From NCBI GenBank assembly GCA_030063045.1, contig JAQSEB010000109.1, positions 930,001 through 994,000 of the forward strand: a stretch of 64,000 nt of DNA. Reading direction: 5' to 3'. The DNA comes from Pratylenchus scribneri (lineage: Eukaryota; Nematoda; Chromadorea; Rhabditida; Pratylenchidae). This document shows, one piece after another, positions 20,509-31,254 of this stretch. The translations under genes were made by a program, and so were the position numbers. Position 1 is the stretch's first letter. The number at the start of each line of letters is the position of its first letter. The notes beneath the pieces were generated by a model. It saw nothing but the letters and a program-made list of their open reading frames with translations, was not told the DNA's origin and searched no databases.

Positions 20509-21808
20509 TTTTATTGGAGCAAATTTTAAATTTAAGATTCTTTTTCTGCTGTGCAAATTTTTCATAATTAATTAGGTGATTTAAATATTTACAATATAAT
20601 TAACAATTTTGTCTAAATTTTACGAATTCAAGCTTTAAAAAATTGCATCCCATTGAGTGTAATAATAAACCCGAATTTTAATAGGAAAACCCGCTTTTCT
20701 ATAAAATGTTTTAAATTTTAATAAAAAAAAAGCTAGTTAGTATAGAAGACACGTTGAGCTTTCGAATGTATATTGTTTTCTCAGTTTGATAATTGTTGAG
20801 CTATGGTCAAAATAAATGGCCAGCAGCAGGTATTGACATTCGAATCGATCGTCCCATTTTCCCATGAGATAAAATCCAACATAATTATGTTTTGCCGGTA
20901 GAACTTTGGGGATTGGGTTAGGTAAGTGAGCGCCCAAATCGATGATGTGTGATGGATGATGGTTGATGGAAAATTGCTAATTTTCTTTCTCATTCTTCTA
21001 TTTTATAACAAAAGGTGTGGTCGCAGTAGCATAGCAGAGGTTCGGCGTAGAAATTTTGGGAAATGTAGGGATTTCGGACAATATTTGGGATTTTTGATCA
21101 ATCCCTCTAACCAATGTTGTAAAACGTCTCGTCTTTCGCCCTTCTTTTCTTCGTCCACCGTCCACCCCCCGAAGAATGACGAGGACGAAGGAAGAAAAAA
21201 ACGAGAGAAGAAAAGACGAGTACGCAAAAGACGAGAGTTGGGGGATGTTTTTATCGCATACCCAAACCTCAATCGACGCGTCTTGATTCGAGGATCATGA
21301 ATATGCCATTAGTTTTTCAAAAAATAAAAAAGTTATGGCCATTAAAGTTACCATAGGTGTGACCCAGTTTGACTTTAATGGCCATAATTTTTTTTATTTT
21401 TGAGTTTTTTGAAAAACTAATGGCATATTCATGATCCTGGCATCAAGACGCATCGATTGAGGTATCGATCGAAAAAATTGATCCACCCAAAAGTTCAAGT
21501 TTTCGGGATTTCGTCCCATTTTCTCCTTTTCGGTACTTCGTCTTTTCGGGACTTCGTCCACTTCCCTTTTTCGTCTTTCGCGACTTCGTCTTTTCGGGAC
21601 TTCGGGGTAGAGCCGTTTTTATATCAATCCCTAAATCCCAATAATAACAAAAAGTATTAGTTCAATGGGAAAAAAGAAAAACTAGATAGTAAAAGTCTGA
21701 TTTAAACAATTTTCTATCAGCAGATTTTATTAATCATAATCAGCATTTTCTATTTAGTATTTACTATTTACAGATAAAAATATTTTGATTTCCTTTGCTG
21801 CAACAAAA
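20509..21808. promoter_or_regulatory. Divergent intergenic region between SPRY gene and first unknown gene
   Basis: The two flanking genes start away from each other, so this 1.3 kb must hold both promoters. It contains an ACGCGT foldback (21262-21470), GAAGAAAAGACGAG-type repeats around 21120-21240 and a cluster of CTTTTCGGGACTTCGTC-like words at about 21497-21606. No defined core promoter can be named. Shared control of both genes is inference. Confidence 0.35.
21262..21470. repeat. Foldback element with ACGCGT core, intergenic
   Basis: CAATCGACGCGTCTTGATTC pairs imperfectly with GGCATCAAGACGCATCGATTG. Inward, ATCATGAATATGCCATTAGT and its exact inverse lead to a short centre. It could fold into a hairpin of about 200 bases. 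Confidence 0.8.
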
Positions 21809-23281
21809 ATGATTCGTATTGGAAATATTTCTAAAATTGGCTTTTCTCGAATTAAAACAATTCCCGCAGCTGCCGGCCAAGTGTTTGCAAATCGAAAATT
21901 TTGCGAAAAAATTCCCGACAAAAAGTCCGTCAACTCAATCATCGATGAGGTTTATAAGATAAATGTTTTTATGAATAAATAAATATGAATACTTTTCCCA
22001 CCCTAACCCTACAAAAAATTATGAAACTTATTCTCTAGAGATAATTTTGGGTGCTTATCAAGAATTTAACATCATTTTCATAATATCAAACCAATTTGAT
22101 AAGAGAAAGCCAAATTTTACCAAGAAAATGCTGAAGGAAACCAAGGATAATTTAGTAGGGTGGTCCATAACGGAAAAGTACCAAAAATAATTCAAAATAT
22201 TGAAAAATTCTGGAAGTATATTAGTAAGTAATTTAAAATATTTATCTTATCAGATAAAGAAGGGCATCCATAAATTGGAATCTGAAATGGGGCGAAGCAT
22301 TGTGATTGAAGAATACGATGTAATTATAGGTTTGCGATATTTTTTATTAAAAAAAAACGCTGACCCTGACCATTGTTTAAATTTAAAAGTTTAATTATTG
22401 GTTTTCAACCTACAACCCTATTCTATTTAATAGAGTTTTGGATGATAAAAATAAAAATTTTAACATATTAATTTCCATCATAATATTACTTATGAATTGA
22501 ATGGCCAATTTATTTCACTAAAAATATCATAGACATATTGGATAAATTAAAGGTCCTGAAACATTGCAACCAACAAGATTCAAACAAATTCCCCAAAAAA
22601 CTGCTGAAAACGCCTTCAAAGAACCTAAAGAAAAAAAACTTTACTTTGCTAAAATTGCATATAAGGTTGATGAAGAGCCAAAGCAGCGGGAGATGGTAAT
22701 TGAATTCAAGCAATACAAAGATGGCCCTAAACGCATTAAAATTTCCCAGGTTTGAGTTTTTTAAATATTTTTTTTAAAAATTTCAAATCGAAGAATATCG
22801 AAAATGGAGATGGAGACAACTTTTGCTACAGTGAATTTAAAATTATATGGTCAGCGGAAGATGCCATACGTTTTTCCAATGCAATGAAAACTTTAGAATT
22901 TGAGTGGCCAAAAAATTATGCAAAGGCACTTCGACAACGACAAGATAAGGTACGAATTGTGAAAATAGAATCAACAAAATTGGTAATCCCACATTTAAGC
23001 CGCCGATGCTTTGCCAACAATTGGTCAAAGACACAATCAGCACCGAAAAATTGGGAATCCAATTACTACCTAACAAACAATTGGACTTTCAAATGGAATC
23101 AGTACTAACAGAATACAATTATAGATTGTGGAAACTGCGCGGACCAATCCCAATTGAAGTTTTCTATTGGTTGAAGACGCAAATGGACGAAATTGTGGCT
23201 TATTACGATTGCGAGGAAGAATTTGATCAAGAGGATGATGAAGAGGATGAGGATGAAATTGATTCGGATGATGATGAATAA
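21809..23281 (+). CDS. Presequence-bearing acidic protein of unknown function, copy 1
   Basis: Exons 21809-21949, 22254-22329, 22553-22749, 22794-22949 and 23000-23281 join in phase to about 283 residues. Exon 1 (47 codons) is MIRIGNISKIGFSR..NRKFCEKIPDKK, basic and hydroxylated with no acidic residue in the first 30 or so, like a mitochondrial presequence. Exon 2 gives IKKGIHKLESEMG. The middle part is predicted strand-rich (KLYFAKIAYKVDEEPKQREM). The C-terminus has PNKQLDFQMES and GPIPIEVFYWLKTQMDEIV followed by a highly acidic tail. I do not recognise the family. A p32/MAM33-like mitochondrial acidic protein would fit the plan (presequence, helix, beta region, acidic character), but the diagnostic C-terminal helices are not evident. 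The stop codon lies inside AATAAA. Confidence 0.65.
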
Positions 23282-23908
23282 AAGTTAAACCTGCAAAGGA
23301 AAATGATTTGAAGAGACTTAAAATAGGTCCATCTCTGACCAATAATGATATTTTTTCTACATTTAATTTTAAGAATTTTGTAATTTAAAATCACTTTGAT
23401 AAACGGTATTTTAATTCATTTTTATTAAAATTGGATGAAATCCATGAAAATCTATTAAAATTTATTTTCATTTAATTTGCAAAAAATAGTATTTTTAAAG
23501 CTGAATTTTCTTATAACAAAAATGCTTCGCCTCGGCTACTTTTCCAAAATTGGCTTCTCTCGGATTTCAACAACATTTCCAGCGGCCGGTCATTTTCTTT
23601 TGCATCGCAAATTTTGCGAAAAAAATTCCCAACAAAATTCCATCGATTCAATTATCGAAGAGGTTTATTTAAAATTTTGAATAAAATGAATAAAAATAAT
23701 GAAAAAATAGTAAAAATTTCTAAATTAAATGAAACGATATTATTTTATCATTAATCGCAGATAAAGATGGGCGTCAACAAATTGAAATCAAAAATAGAAA
23801 GCAGCATTGTGGTTGAAAAAGACGATGGAATGATAGGTTTACAAAATTTTTTATGTATAAATAACTCTGACCCTAAATCAAAATTAGTTTAAAATATTGT
23901 TTTGTGCT

Positions 23909-24735
23909 AGCGCGTTTCACCGAAAAGTTCGGAAAAGCGCGTTTCATCGAAAAAGGTCGGAAATGTTCATATTCTAATTTAGAGGGGTTAAACCAAAAAA
24001 ACCAATGATGTTTTCGGTTTCAGCATGCTGGAAAACCCATAAAACCAATTTAAAAACATACATTTTTTTGCGCAAAAACATTTAAAACAACAATGTTTTT
24101 GATATTTTACATGTTTTCAAATAAACAATGTTTTTGCTAGTTTAGGATCCATAAAAATATGTTTTTAAAATGTTTTTATTGGTTTTCCAACATGCTGAAT
24201 CCGAAAACATCATTGGTTTTTTAGTTTAATCCACCTAAATTGGAATATGAACATTTCCGACCTTTTTCGATAAAATGCGCATTTCCGACCTTTTCGATGA
24301 AACGCGCAAACACGATCGTTGACTATTTGGCCATTTTGTTACGGGCCAGAACGTTTGAGCGCCGCACGTTTGAACGCCAGCGACTTTGACAAGTCATAAC
24401 TCAGCAAAGAAGAAACCATTTGAGACAATCTTGGTATCATTGGATAGAGTTATTCAAGCTCTATTAAATAGTGGATAAAGCTTTTTTGATAAATGAAAAT
24501 TTAAGTGACTTAATGTTGAAAAAGTTAATACAAGTCGCTTTTTCTTACTTAGAAGCTTGTAATTAAGAGGATATTTAACTTTTCATAAATTGCTATATGT
24601 CATTTAATAGAGTTTGCTTAGCTCTATCCAATGATACCAAGATTGTCTCAAATAGTTTCTTTTTCGCTGAGTTATGACTCGTCAAAGTCGCTGGCGCTCA
24701 AACGTGCGGCGCTCAAACATTACCGACCGATTTTG
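23909..24735. repeat. Two adjacent large foldback elements
   Basis: The first, 23909-24316, has GCGCGTTTCATCGAAAAAGG arms and ACCAATGATGTTTTCGG with their inverses. The second, about 24355-24735, has CGCCAGCGACTTTGAC, AGTCATAACTCAGC and ATTTGAGACAATCTTGGTAT with inverse copies. Both are in intron 2 of the unknown gene, copy 2. Confidence 0.8.
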
Positions 24736-25455
24736 TTAAGGGGGCAAGCAATGTCAACATTTACATTTACCCAAATATGCGACCTTTCATCCAATAGTAT
24801 AAATATAAATGTTTGTGACATTGGGCTTATCAAAAATTATCATAAATTGCATGAACAAAATTGAGTCAGGATGCATGCTTTTTGGAGGCATTCTAAATCC
24901 AAATTACGCAAATGGATTTATTTTGGTCAATTTCCTTCAGATTAATCCAATTCTTGCTACTTACTTATAATTATTCGGGAACAGATTTGAAAAATTATAA
25001 AATCTCATTATGATAGCACAAAACCGGGTCCCCGATTCTTCAGCCAAAAATATTACTGATAAGGAAAAATCAAAATAAATTATATTTTAATTAAATTAAA
25101 GGTTCACTCGTATGGGCACCTGATGACAAAACACTTCGCCTCGAAACAATGGAATATACGGTCGATGATGAACCAAATCCACGGAAAGTAAGAATTGAAT
25201 TGAAATTTGACCCAAAATATTCGGTAAAAATGATTCATTTCTTACAGGTTTTACTTACATTTTCAAAATTTTTTTGAAAAATTTCAAATTGTAGAATGTC
25301 AAAAGGGAAGAGGACGACAGCATCCATGTTTTTCCAATGGTTTTTTATATATGGGATGGCAAACGTTTGCTAAATGCAATGAATGATTTAGAAGATGAAT
25401 GGAAAGAAAATTATGCAATGGCAATTCGACAAAACAAAGTATGAATATGTCGAGG

Positions 25456-26226
25456 AAGTGTAAGAGAGGCCCGGAGACAGCGCGGGATAAGCCCCGGATA
25501 TACGAGGATATACGTGGATTAAGGGGGATTAAGCCGGATTAAGCTTAGTTAGGGGCTAGGGATTAGTGTTATGGTTATGGGCGGCATGGGATCTAGGGGC
25601 TAGGGGTTTAGGAGTTCGGAGCACGCGGGATATAGGGGGATTAATGTGGATATATGAGGATTAAGCCGGATTAAGCTTAGTTATGGGCTAGGGTTAGGGG
25701 TTAGGAGCATAGGAATCTCGCGAAGCCGGAAGCAAAACAGCCCAAACCGAGCTCGCTCCCATCGATTCCAGGCCTTAATCCGGCTTAATCCCCCCCCCCC
25801 CCCAAATCCACCTTAATCCCCTTTATCCGGATATATCCACGCATTCTCAGGACTTTCCCTGACCTTTCACTGGCCGTCCGCGCCATTTCCCATCGATTCC
25901 AGACCTTAATCCGGCTTAATCCCCTAAATCCACCTTAATCCCCCTATATCCGAGTATATCCCGCGCACCCCTGGACAGCCCACATGCCTTCGGCAGGCTT
26001 CCCCATCACTTCCTACCCATTTCCCGCCTTAATCCCATCATTTTGGTCCTTAATCCCCTTATATCCACCTTAATCCCCCCATATCCCCCGCACTCTCAGG
26101 CACTTCCCCGACCTTCCAGTGGCCTTCCGGGCCATTTCTATTCCATTTCTATGCTTAATCCGGCCTAATCCAAGTATATCCACCTTAATCCCCCTATATC
26201 CGGCTAAATCCCGCGCACCTCCTACG
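25456..26226. repeat. GGATTAAG-rich inverted repeat block
   Basis: The left side is made of GGGGGATTAAGCCGGATTAAG-like words, and the right side of the inverse CTTAATCCGGCTTAATCCCC words, with CTAGGG-type motifs and a poly-C tract between. The block is GC-richer than its surroundings and intronic in copy 2. Short ATTTGCC repeats continue to about 26390. Confidence 0.7.
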
Positions 26227-27011
26227 CAATGATAATTTTATTGCTATTTGCCAAATTAAATACTCTATTTGCCATTTTCCATAATTTATTTGCCATTTTC
26301 AATACTTTTGAGACAAAAAATCCTATTTGCCAAATTAAATACTCTATTTGCCATTTTCAATAATTTATTTGCCAAATTAAATACCATCCAAAAACTAATA
26401 TCAAATTCGGATTCCCCATCCTAAATACACGTTTTTAATGCAAAATAAAATTAAAAATTTTTTTTGAAAAAAGGGGGGGTACAAAGTCAACTATTACGTA
26501 TTACCCAATCTAATCTTATTTTAGCCATCGATGATTTGCCAATGTTCAAACACACTGCTGATCGAGACTTCAAATTAAGTATCCATTTACGGCCGAACAA
26601 ACAATTGGACTTTCAAATGGAAGCAATACAAAAAGGAAGTCGCCCCATTCTATTTAACCGAGGACTGTGTGGGCCAATCCCAATTGATGTTTTTCATTGG
26701 TTGAAGGCACAAATGGCCAATTTTATAAGCGAATACTTCGATGAAGATGATGAAGAGATGATGAAAGAGAAGGAAAATGATTTGATGACTTAAATTGGTT
26801 CAAGTTTGACCAAAATGATAATTTATTTATTAATTTACATTTTGAATTTAAATTTAAATACACTTTGATAAATGGGAAAAAGCAATTGTTTTTTTTTTAT
26901 TATATTGAGAATTGATTAAACCCTTTTTAATTCATATAAAAATATTTCATAATTTCGTAATTTAGAATTTTTTATACTTGTAATATAAAGGTGAATTTTG
27001 CTGGATCAAAA

Positions 27012-29763
27012 ATGATGAATTGTCGCTACAAAATTGGCTTCACATGGATTTCAACATTTCCAAGAGCCAGTCAAATTATACTACATCGAAAATATTGCAA
27101 AAAAATTCCCGACAAATATCCGATCATCAATTCAATCATCGAAGAGGTTTAAAATGAATAAAATAATATTAAATTAAGCCAAAATTATAAATTCAGAATG
27201 CAATTCTTATAGTTTTAATTTACTTAATTAGGTTTGTTAGGATGAATTTGGCCCCAAATTTAATTTGTCCATATTTTATGCCAATCTTGTTAAACCCAGA
27301 GCCAAAATTAATTTACCATTGGGAATCAAATTTGGCAAATGTTGGCATTACATTTAGATCCTTATGAAGATGACCAACAAAAATGGCACTGAAAATAAAG
27401 TCATATCCGTTTTTAACATCCAAAATTACTACTCAAAAAATAAATATTTCAAAAATTTTTAAGAATTTGAAATTTTTGGCACACAAACTTTTAATAGCTT
27501 TAAATAATTTTTTCATAAATAATTTCATTGATTTTTGTAATATTTTTAGATAAAGAAAAGGCTCCATAAATTGAAATATGAAATTGGACAATATATTCTC
27601 GGAGCTGAAAAACAACAAAATTCGACAGCCCAACAAAAGGAAGAAATTGGACATTTACACATTGGAAGCAAAGAATTAAAAGAAGGATTTGCCGAAAAGC
27701 ATAAAGGCCTAATTGAAAAATTAGAGCAAACAGAAGTAAGTAAAAATTATTTAATTTCGTATTAAATATAATATTTATAGCGAATAATGCAGATTTACAA
27801 TGAATTTAATTTATCCGCCGTTGAAGAGACAATTGGCTACAAATTTGTGAATAAGGTAAATTAAAAAATAAACATCGAAATCAATCAATGTTTTACAGGC
27901 TCATTTAATCCAATCATTCACTCATGGTTATTCTATCAGAGGATTTCTTCCTAATTATGATGTAGGTTATTTAATTTCTAGGTAAAGGATCGATTCCACA
28001 ATTATGAAAATATAAATATTTCATTTTAAATTGAAAAATAAATTATTTAAAAATAAAAGATATAAATAAAAAAAAACAATGTTTTTATATTAAATAAAAA
28101 TACATATTGTTTAGGCAAACAAAAACGTTAAAACAAACAAAAATGTTTTGAGGAACAAAAACATTAAAACAAACAAAAATGTTTGGATAAACAAAAACAT
28201 TAAAACAAAAATGTTTGGAGGAACAAAAACATTAAAACAAACAAAAATGTTTGGGCGAACAAAAACACTAAAACAATAAAAAATGTTTGGGAGGAACAAA
28301 AACATTAAAACAATAAAAAAATGTTTGGAGGAACAAAAACATTAAAACAAACAAAAATGTTTGGAAGAACATCAAAACAAAAATGTTTGGAGGAACAAAA
28401 ACATTAAAACAATCAAAAATGTTTTGGCGAAAACATCAAAACAAACAAAAATGTTTGGAGGAACAAAAACATTAAAACAAACAAAAATGTTTGGAAGAAC
28501 ATCAAAACAAAAATGTTTGGAGGTTTGGAGGAATAAAAACATTAAAAATAAAAAATGTTTGGGCGAACAAAAACATAAAAACAACAAAAATGTTTGGGCG
28601 AACAAAAACATAAAAACAACAAAAATGTTTGGGCGAACAAAAACATAAAAACAACAAAAATGTTTGGAGCAACAAAAACATTAAAACAACAAAAATGTTT
28701 GGAAGAACATCAAAACAAAAATGTTTGGAGGGCAAAAACAATGTTTCAAAATCAAAAAAAATGTAAATAACTTCGGTTTTTAAACGATTTTATTTTTAAA
28801 TTGTTATTTATAATTTAACACAAAGTTTATATTTGCACTATTTATGGAATCGCACATAATATCAATTTTTTTGGAATCGATCTATCACAATTCAAAATTT
28901 CATTAAATATTTTTAGCGTTTGGAATTCTTGGGTGATTTCATTTTTGATTTTCTGATCAAACGATTCCTTTTTGAACATAACAACAATTATTCGCCTTGT
29001 GATATTAAACCGATGCATCCCCCATTGGTCTCAAATGCAATGTTTGCAAAATTGGCATTCAAATACAATTTCCACGAGGCATATATAATAAAATAGCTTT
29101 TTTTTAAATATTTAAAAATTTGCAGCATTTTTTGACGCATTCCGCTAAACCATACCACGAAAAAGTTATCAATGATTATGTCAACTTTTGCAAGCAAAAT
29201 GATTTTTCGATTATCCCTCCAAATTTTATTGAAGAAAACAACATCAGAGAGGAAAATAGTGAAGAAGAAGAATATGGCGAGCAAACCATTATAACGCCTA
29301 AAGTGATGGCCGATGTTTTTGAGGCAATTGCCGGTGCAATTTACATGGATTCTGGCCGGGATTTGGAAATTGTTTGGCGAATTTTTTACAATTTGATGCA
29401 AGAAGAGATCGAAAAATACTTGGAAAATCTTTCGCCGGTTATAAAATTGCACCAAAAAATTGGCTGCCCAGTTGATTTCAGGTAACACCCAATACTCAAA
29501 CCACCAAATTATATTAAAATTTGTCTAATTTTTTTTAAAGGAGACATGAACTCAATGGTCTCAAGGCGATAACTGTGATCCTCAATGACAATCTCCATTT
29601 CATGGGAACGGGGCAAAGCTATCGAAGCGCACATAGGGCTGCTGCAAAACGGGCATTGATGCATTTGAAAGAAAATGATTTGAAAATATTAAAAGCAGAA
29701 ATGGAAGAAAAAGACAGAAATGAGCTACAGAAATGGGTAAAAAATGGAATTATTAAGCATTAA
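27012..29763 (+). CDS. Compact Dicer-like RNase III with dsRNA-binding domain and presequence-like N-terminus
   Basis: Exons 27012-27146, 27550-27735, 27781-27855, 27899-27961, 28917-29078, 29126-29481 and 29541-29763 join in phase to about 399 residues. Exons 1-2 are the shared module: a basic segment ending HRKYCKKIPDK..INSIIEE, then IKKRLHKLKYEIG. The RNase III domain covers about 115-315, with IGYKFVNKAHLIQSFTHG, RLEFLGDFIFDFLI and PKVMADVFEAIAGAIYMDSG. The four metal-binding acids appear intact (E156, D160, D270, E273). The wording after D270 and IEKYLENL resemble the second RNase III domain of Dicer more than Drosha or MRPL44. A dsRBD (about 327-375, GTGQSYRSAHRAAAKRAL) follows. It should cleave double-stranded RNA as a dimer, perhaps in mitochondria (inference). 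Intron 5 would be GC-AG. Confidence 0.75.
28110..28745. repeat. About 36-bp minisatellite in intron 4 of the RNase III gene
   Basis: Tandem units contain ACAAAAATGTTTGGAGGAAC and ACAAAAACATTAAAAC in variable order and length. Long open frames across it on both strands reflect its lack of stops, not coding. Confidence 0.85.
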
Positions 29764-30181
29764 TCCTAAAATAATATAGAATAGCCTACCTAGTTAGAAT
29801 TTTAAAAAATATATAAATAATATTTATCTTGGTAAGATAGAGTTATTTCGACATTTAAATTTGAAAATGATAATATTGTAACAGCCCAATTTGCGCCTTT
29901 ATAATAATACTAATAAGGACTATAACTGTGATGTTTTTATTATCAAATAAAAGAGCAGACTGTTGGTTATTCAATTTTATTTATTTAATTTAAATTGGTT
30001 CAGAATTGGCTGAGATAATCCCAAAAATAACCAATTATTTCACTAATCCTCCTAGGTAAAAGTCATTTCAAATAGTATTTTGAGACAAATTTAAATAATA
30101 TTTTATTTGATAGCCAACAATTTGATACTAAAATCATTAAAAAATCTTTTCTATTACTTTTCTCATTAAATTCATTTATAG
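29764..30181. other. Gene-free AT-rich spacer
   Basis: The spacer lies between the RNase III gene and its partial copy. No exon or RNA gene is seen. Confidence 0.4.
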
Positions 30182-31022
30182 CGAATAATGCAGATTTACA
30201 ATGAATTTCATTTATCCGCCATTGAAGAGACAATTGGCTACAAATTTGTGAATAAGGTAAATTAAAAAAAAACATCGAAATCAATCAATGTTTTACAGGC
30301 TCATTTAATCCAAATATTCAGCAATGGATCTCTCAAAGGATTTCTTCCTAATTATAAAGTAAGTAAATAATTCATCAATAACGAAATGGAACATTTCCGT
30401 CGCGACAATTTCCGTGCCATGCAATTTTGACTAGCCACATTTAACTTCTCTAAAGTGCATTTAATAGTCTCACAAGTATTGTCTATCCATTGATATATTC
30501 ATATCGAAAATTGTTGGGTTTTTGACAATTTATAGCCAAAAAACAAAACGAATTTTTGGTCTTAATGGAGCTATTAAAACATCCCTAATAAGTATTCTTA
30601 AGTATTTGAATACCGTATTTCCTCTATTAGGAACCTTCTTTATATTTTAAAGAGCCTCTTCTATCATTCACTAACAATAGATTGTGTGTTTATGAATTTC
30701 AGAAAGGGAAAATGGAATAAAATGATAAAACATATATTTAAAATAAATTTTGACGAATCAAAACAAAAATATGGTAGGTTAATTGTTTGCGACACATCAA
30801 AATCGCTGAGATGGAAATGATCCCAACCGTAAATAAATAAATAAATATGAGGCAATTAACAATTCTATTCAAAATTTGAATATTTTTAGCGTGTGGAATA
30901 TTTGGGTGAATTCATCCTTCATTTTCTGATCAAACTATTCCTCTTTGACCACGACAAAAAATATAATGAATTGAACAATAAAGTTTCGGGGCGCATTTTC
31001 GGGGCGACCCAAATTCATAGAT
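30182..31022 (+). pseudogene. Partial tandem copy of the RNase III gene
   Basis: Three exons are nearly identical to exons 3-5 of the preceding gene: 30182-30256, 30299-30358 and 30890 to a stop near 31022, with closely matching first intron and splice sites. The RNase III signature is altered to RVEYLGEFILHFLI, so the catalytic aspartate of LEFLGD is now glutamate. The reading frame runs into unrelated sequence and stops. The N-terminal module, the second catalytic segment and the dsRBD are absent. It is best read as a truncated duplication. Confidence 0.7.
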
Positions 31023-31254
31023 AAGAGACAATGTTCTCCATTCATTGCCATATTTTCTAGTCATTTTACTACTAATTTATCGAATATCTTTTTGCTTTTG
31101 TCCAGTAATAAAAATGTTATTGATTAATTTAAACCAAAATAAATTATCTTATTTAATTCGTTTTCAAATTTAAAAATATTTATTTTTAGAGCTATTTTTA
31201 TCAAAGCAGAAAATTTTCCATGACAATAACTGAGAAGAATTTAATTGAAATAAA

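Larger units (their letters stand above)
23522..26793 (+). pseudogene. Presequence-bearing unknown protein, copy 2, with frameshift in last exon
   Basis: A paralog of the preceding gene with matching structure: exons 23522-23662, 23761-23836, 25102-25247, 25295-25438 and 26525-26793. Exons 1 and 2 have exactly the same lengths as copy 1 (141 and 76 bases). Exon 1 encodes MLRLGYFSKIGFSR..HRKFCEKN. Exon 5 shares PNKQLDFQME and GPIPIDVFHWLKAQM and ends acidic. Its beginning is one base shorter than copy 1 when aligned, so joining at the acceptor 26521-26524 gives an early stop. Only a one-base correction keeps the conserved frame. It is either a recent pseudogene or a sequence error. Introns 2 and 4 carry large foldback insertions. 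Confidence 0.55.

Noticed and set aside
21785..21982. Reading the first-exon module as a classical secretion signal
   Set aside because: It lacks a continuous hydrophobic core and is strongly basic. A presequence-like role fits better, though unproven.
28361..28741. Repetitive open frames on both strands (NVWxNKNIKT and FVPPNIFV types)
   Set aside because: They follow the 36-bp minisatellite in the RNase III intron, with no start context or flanking coding signal.
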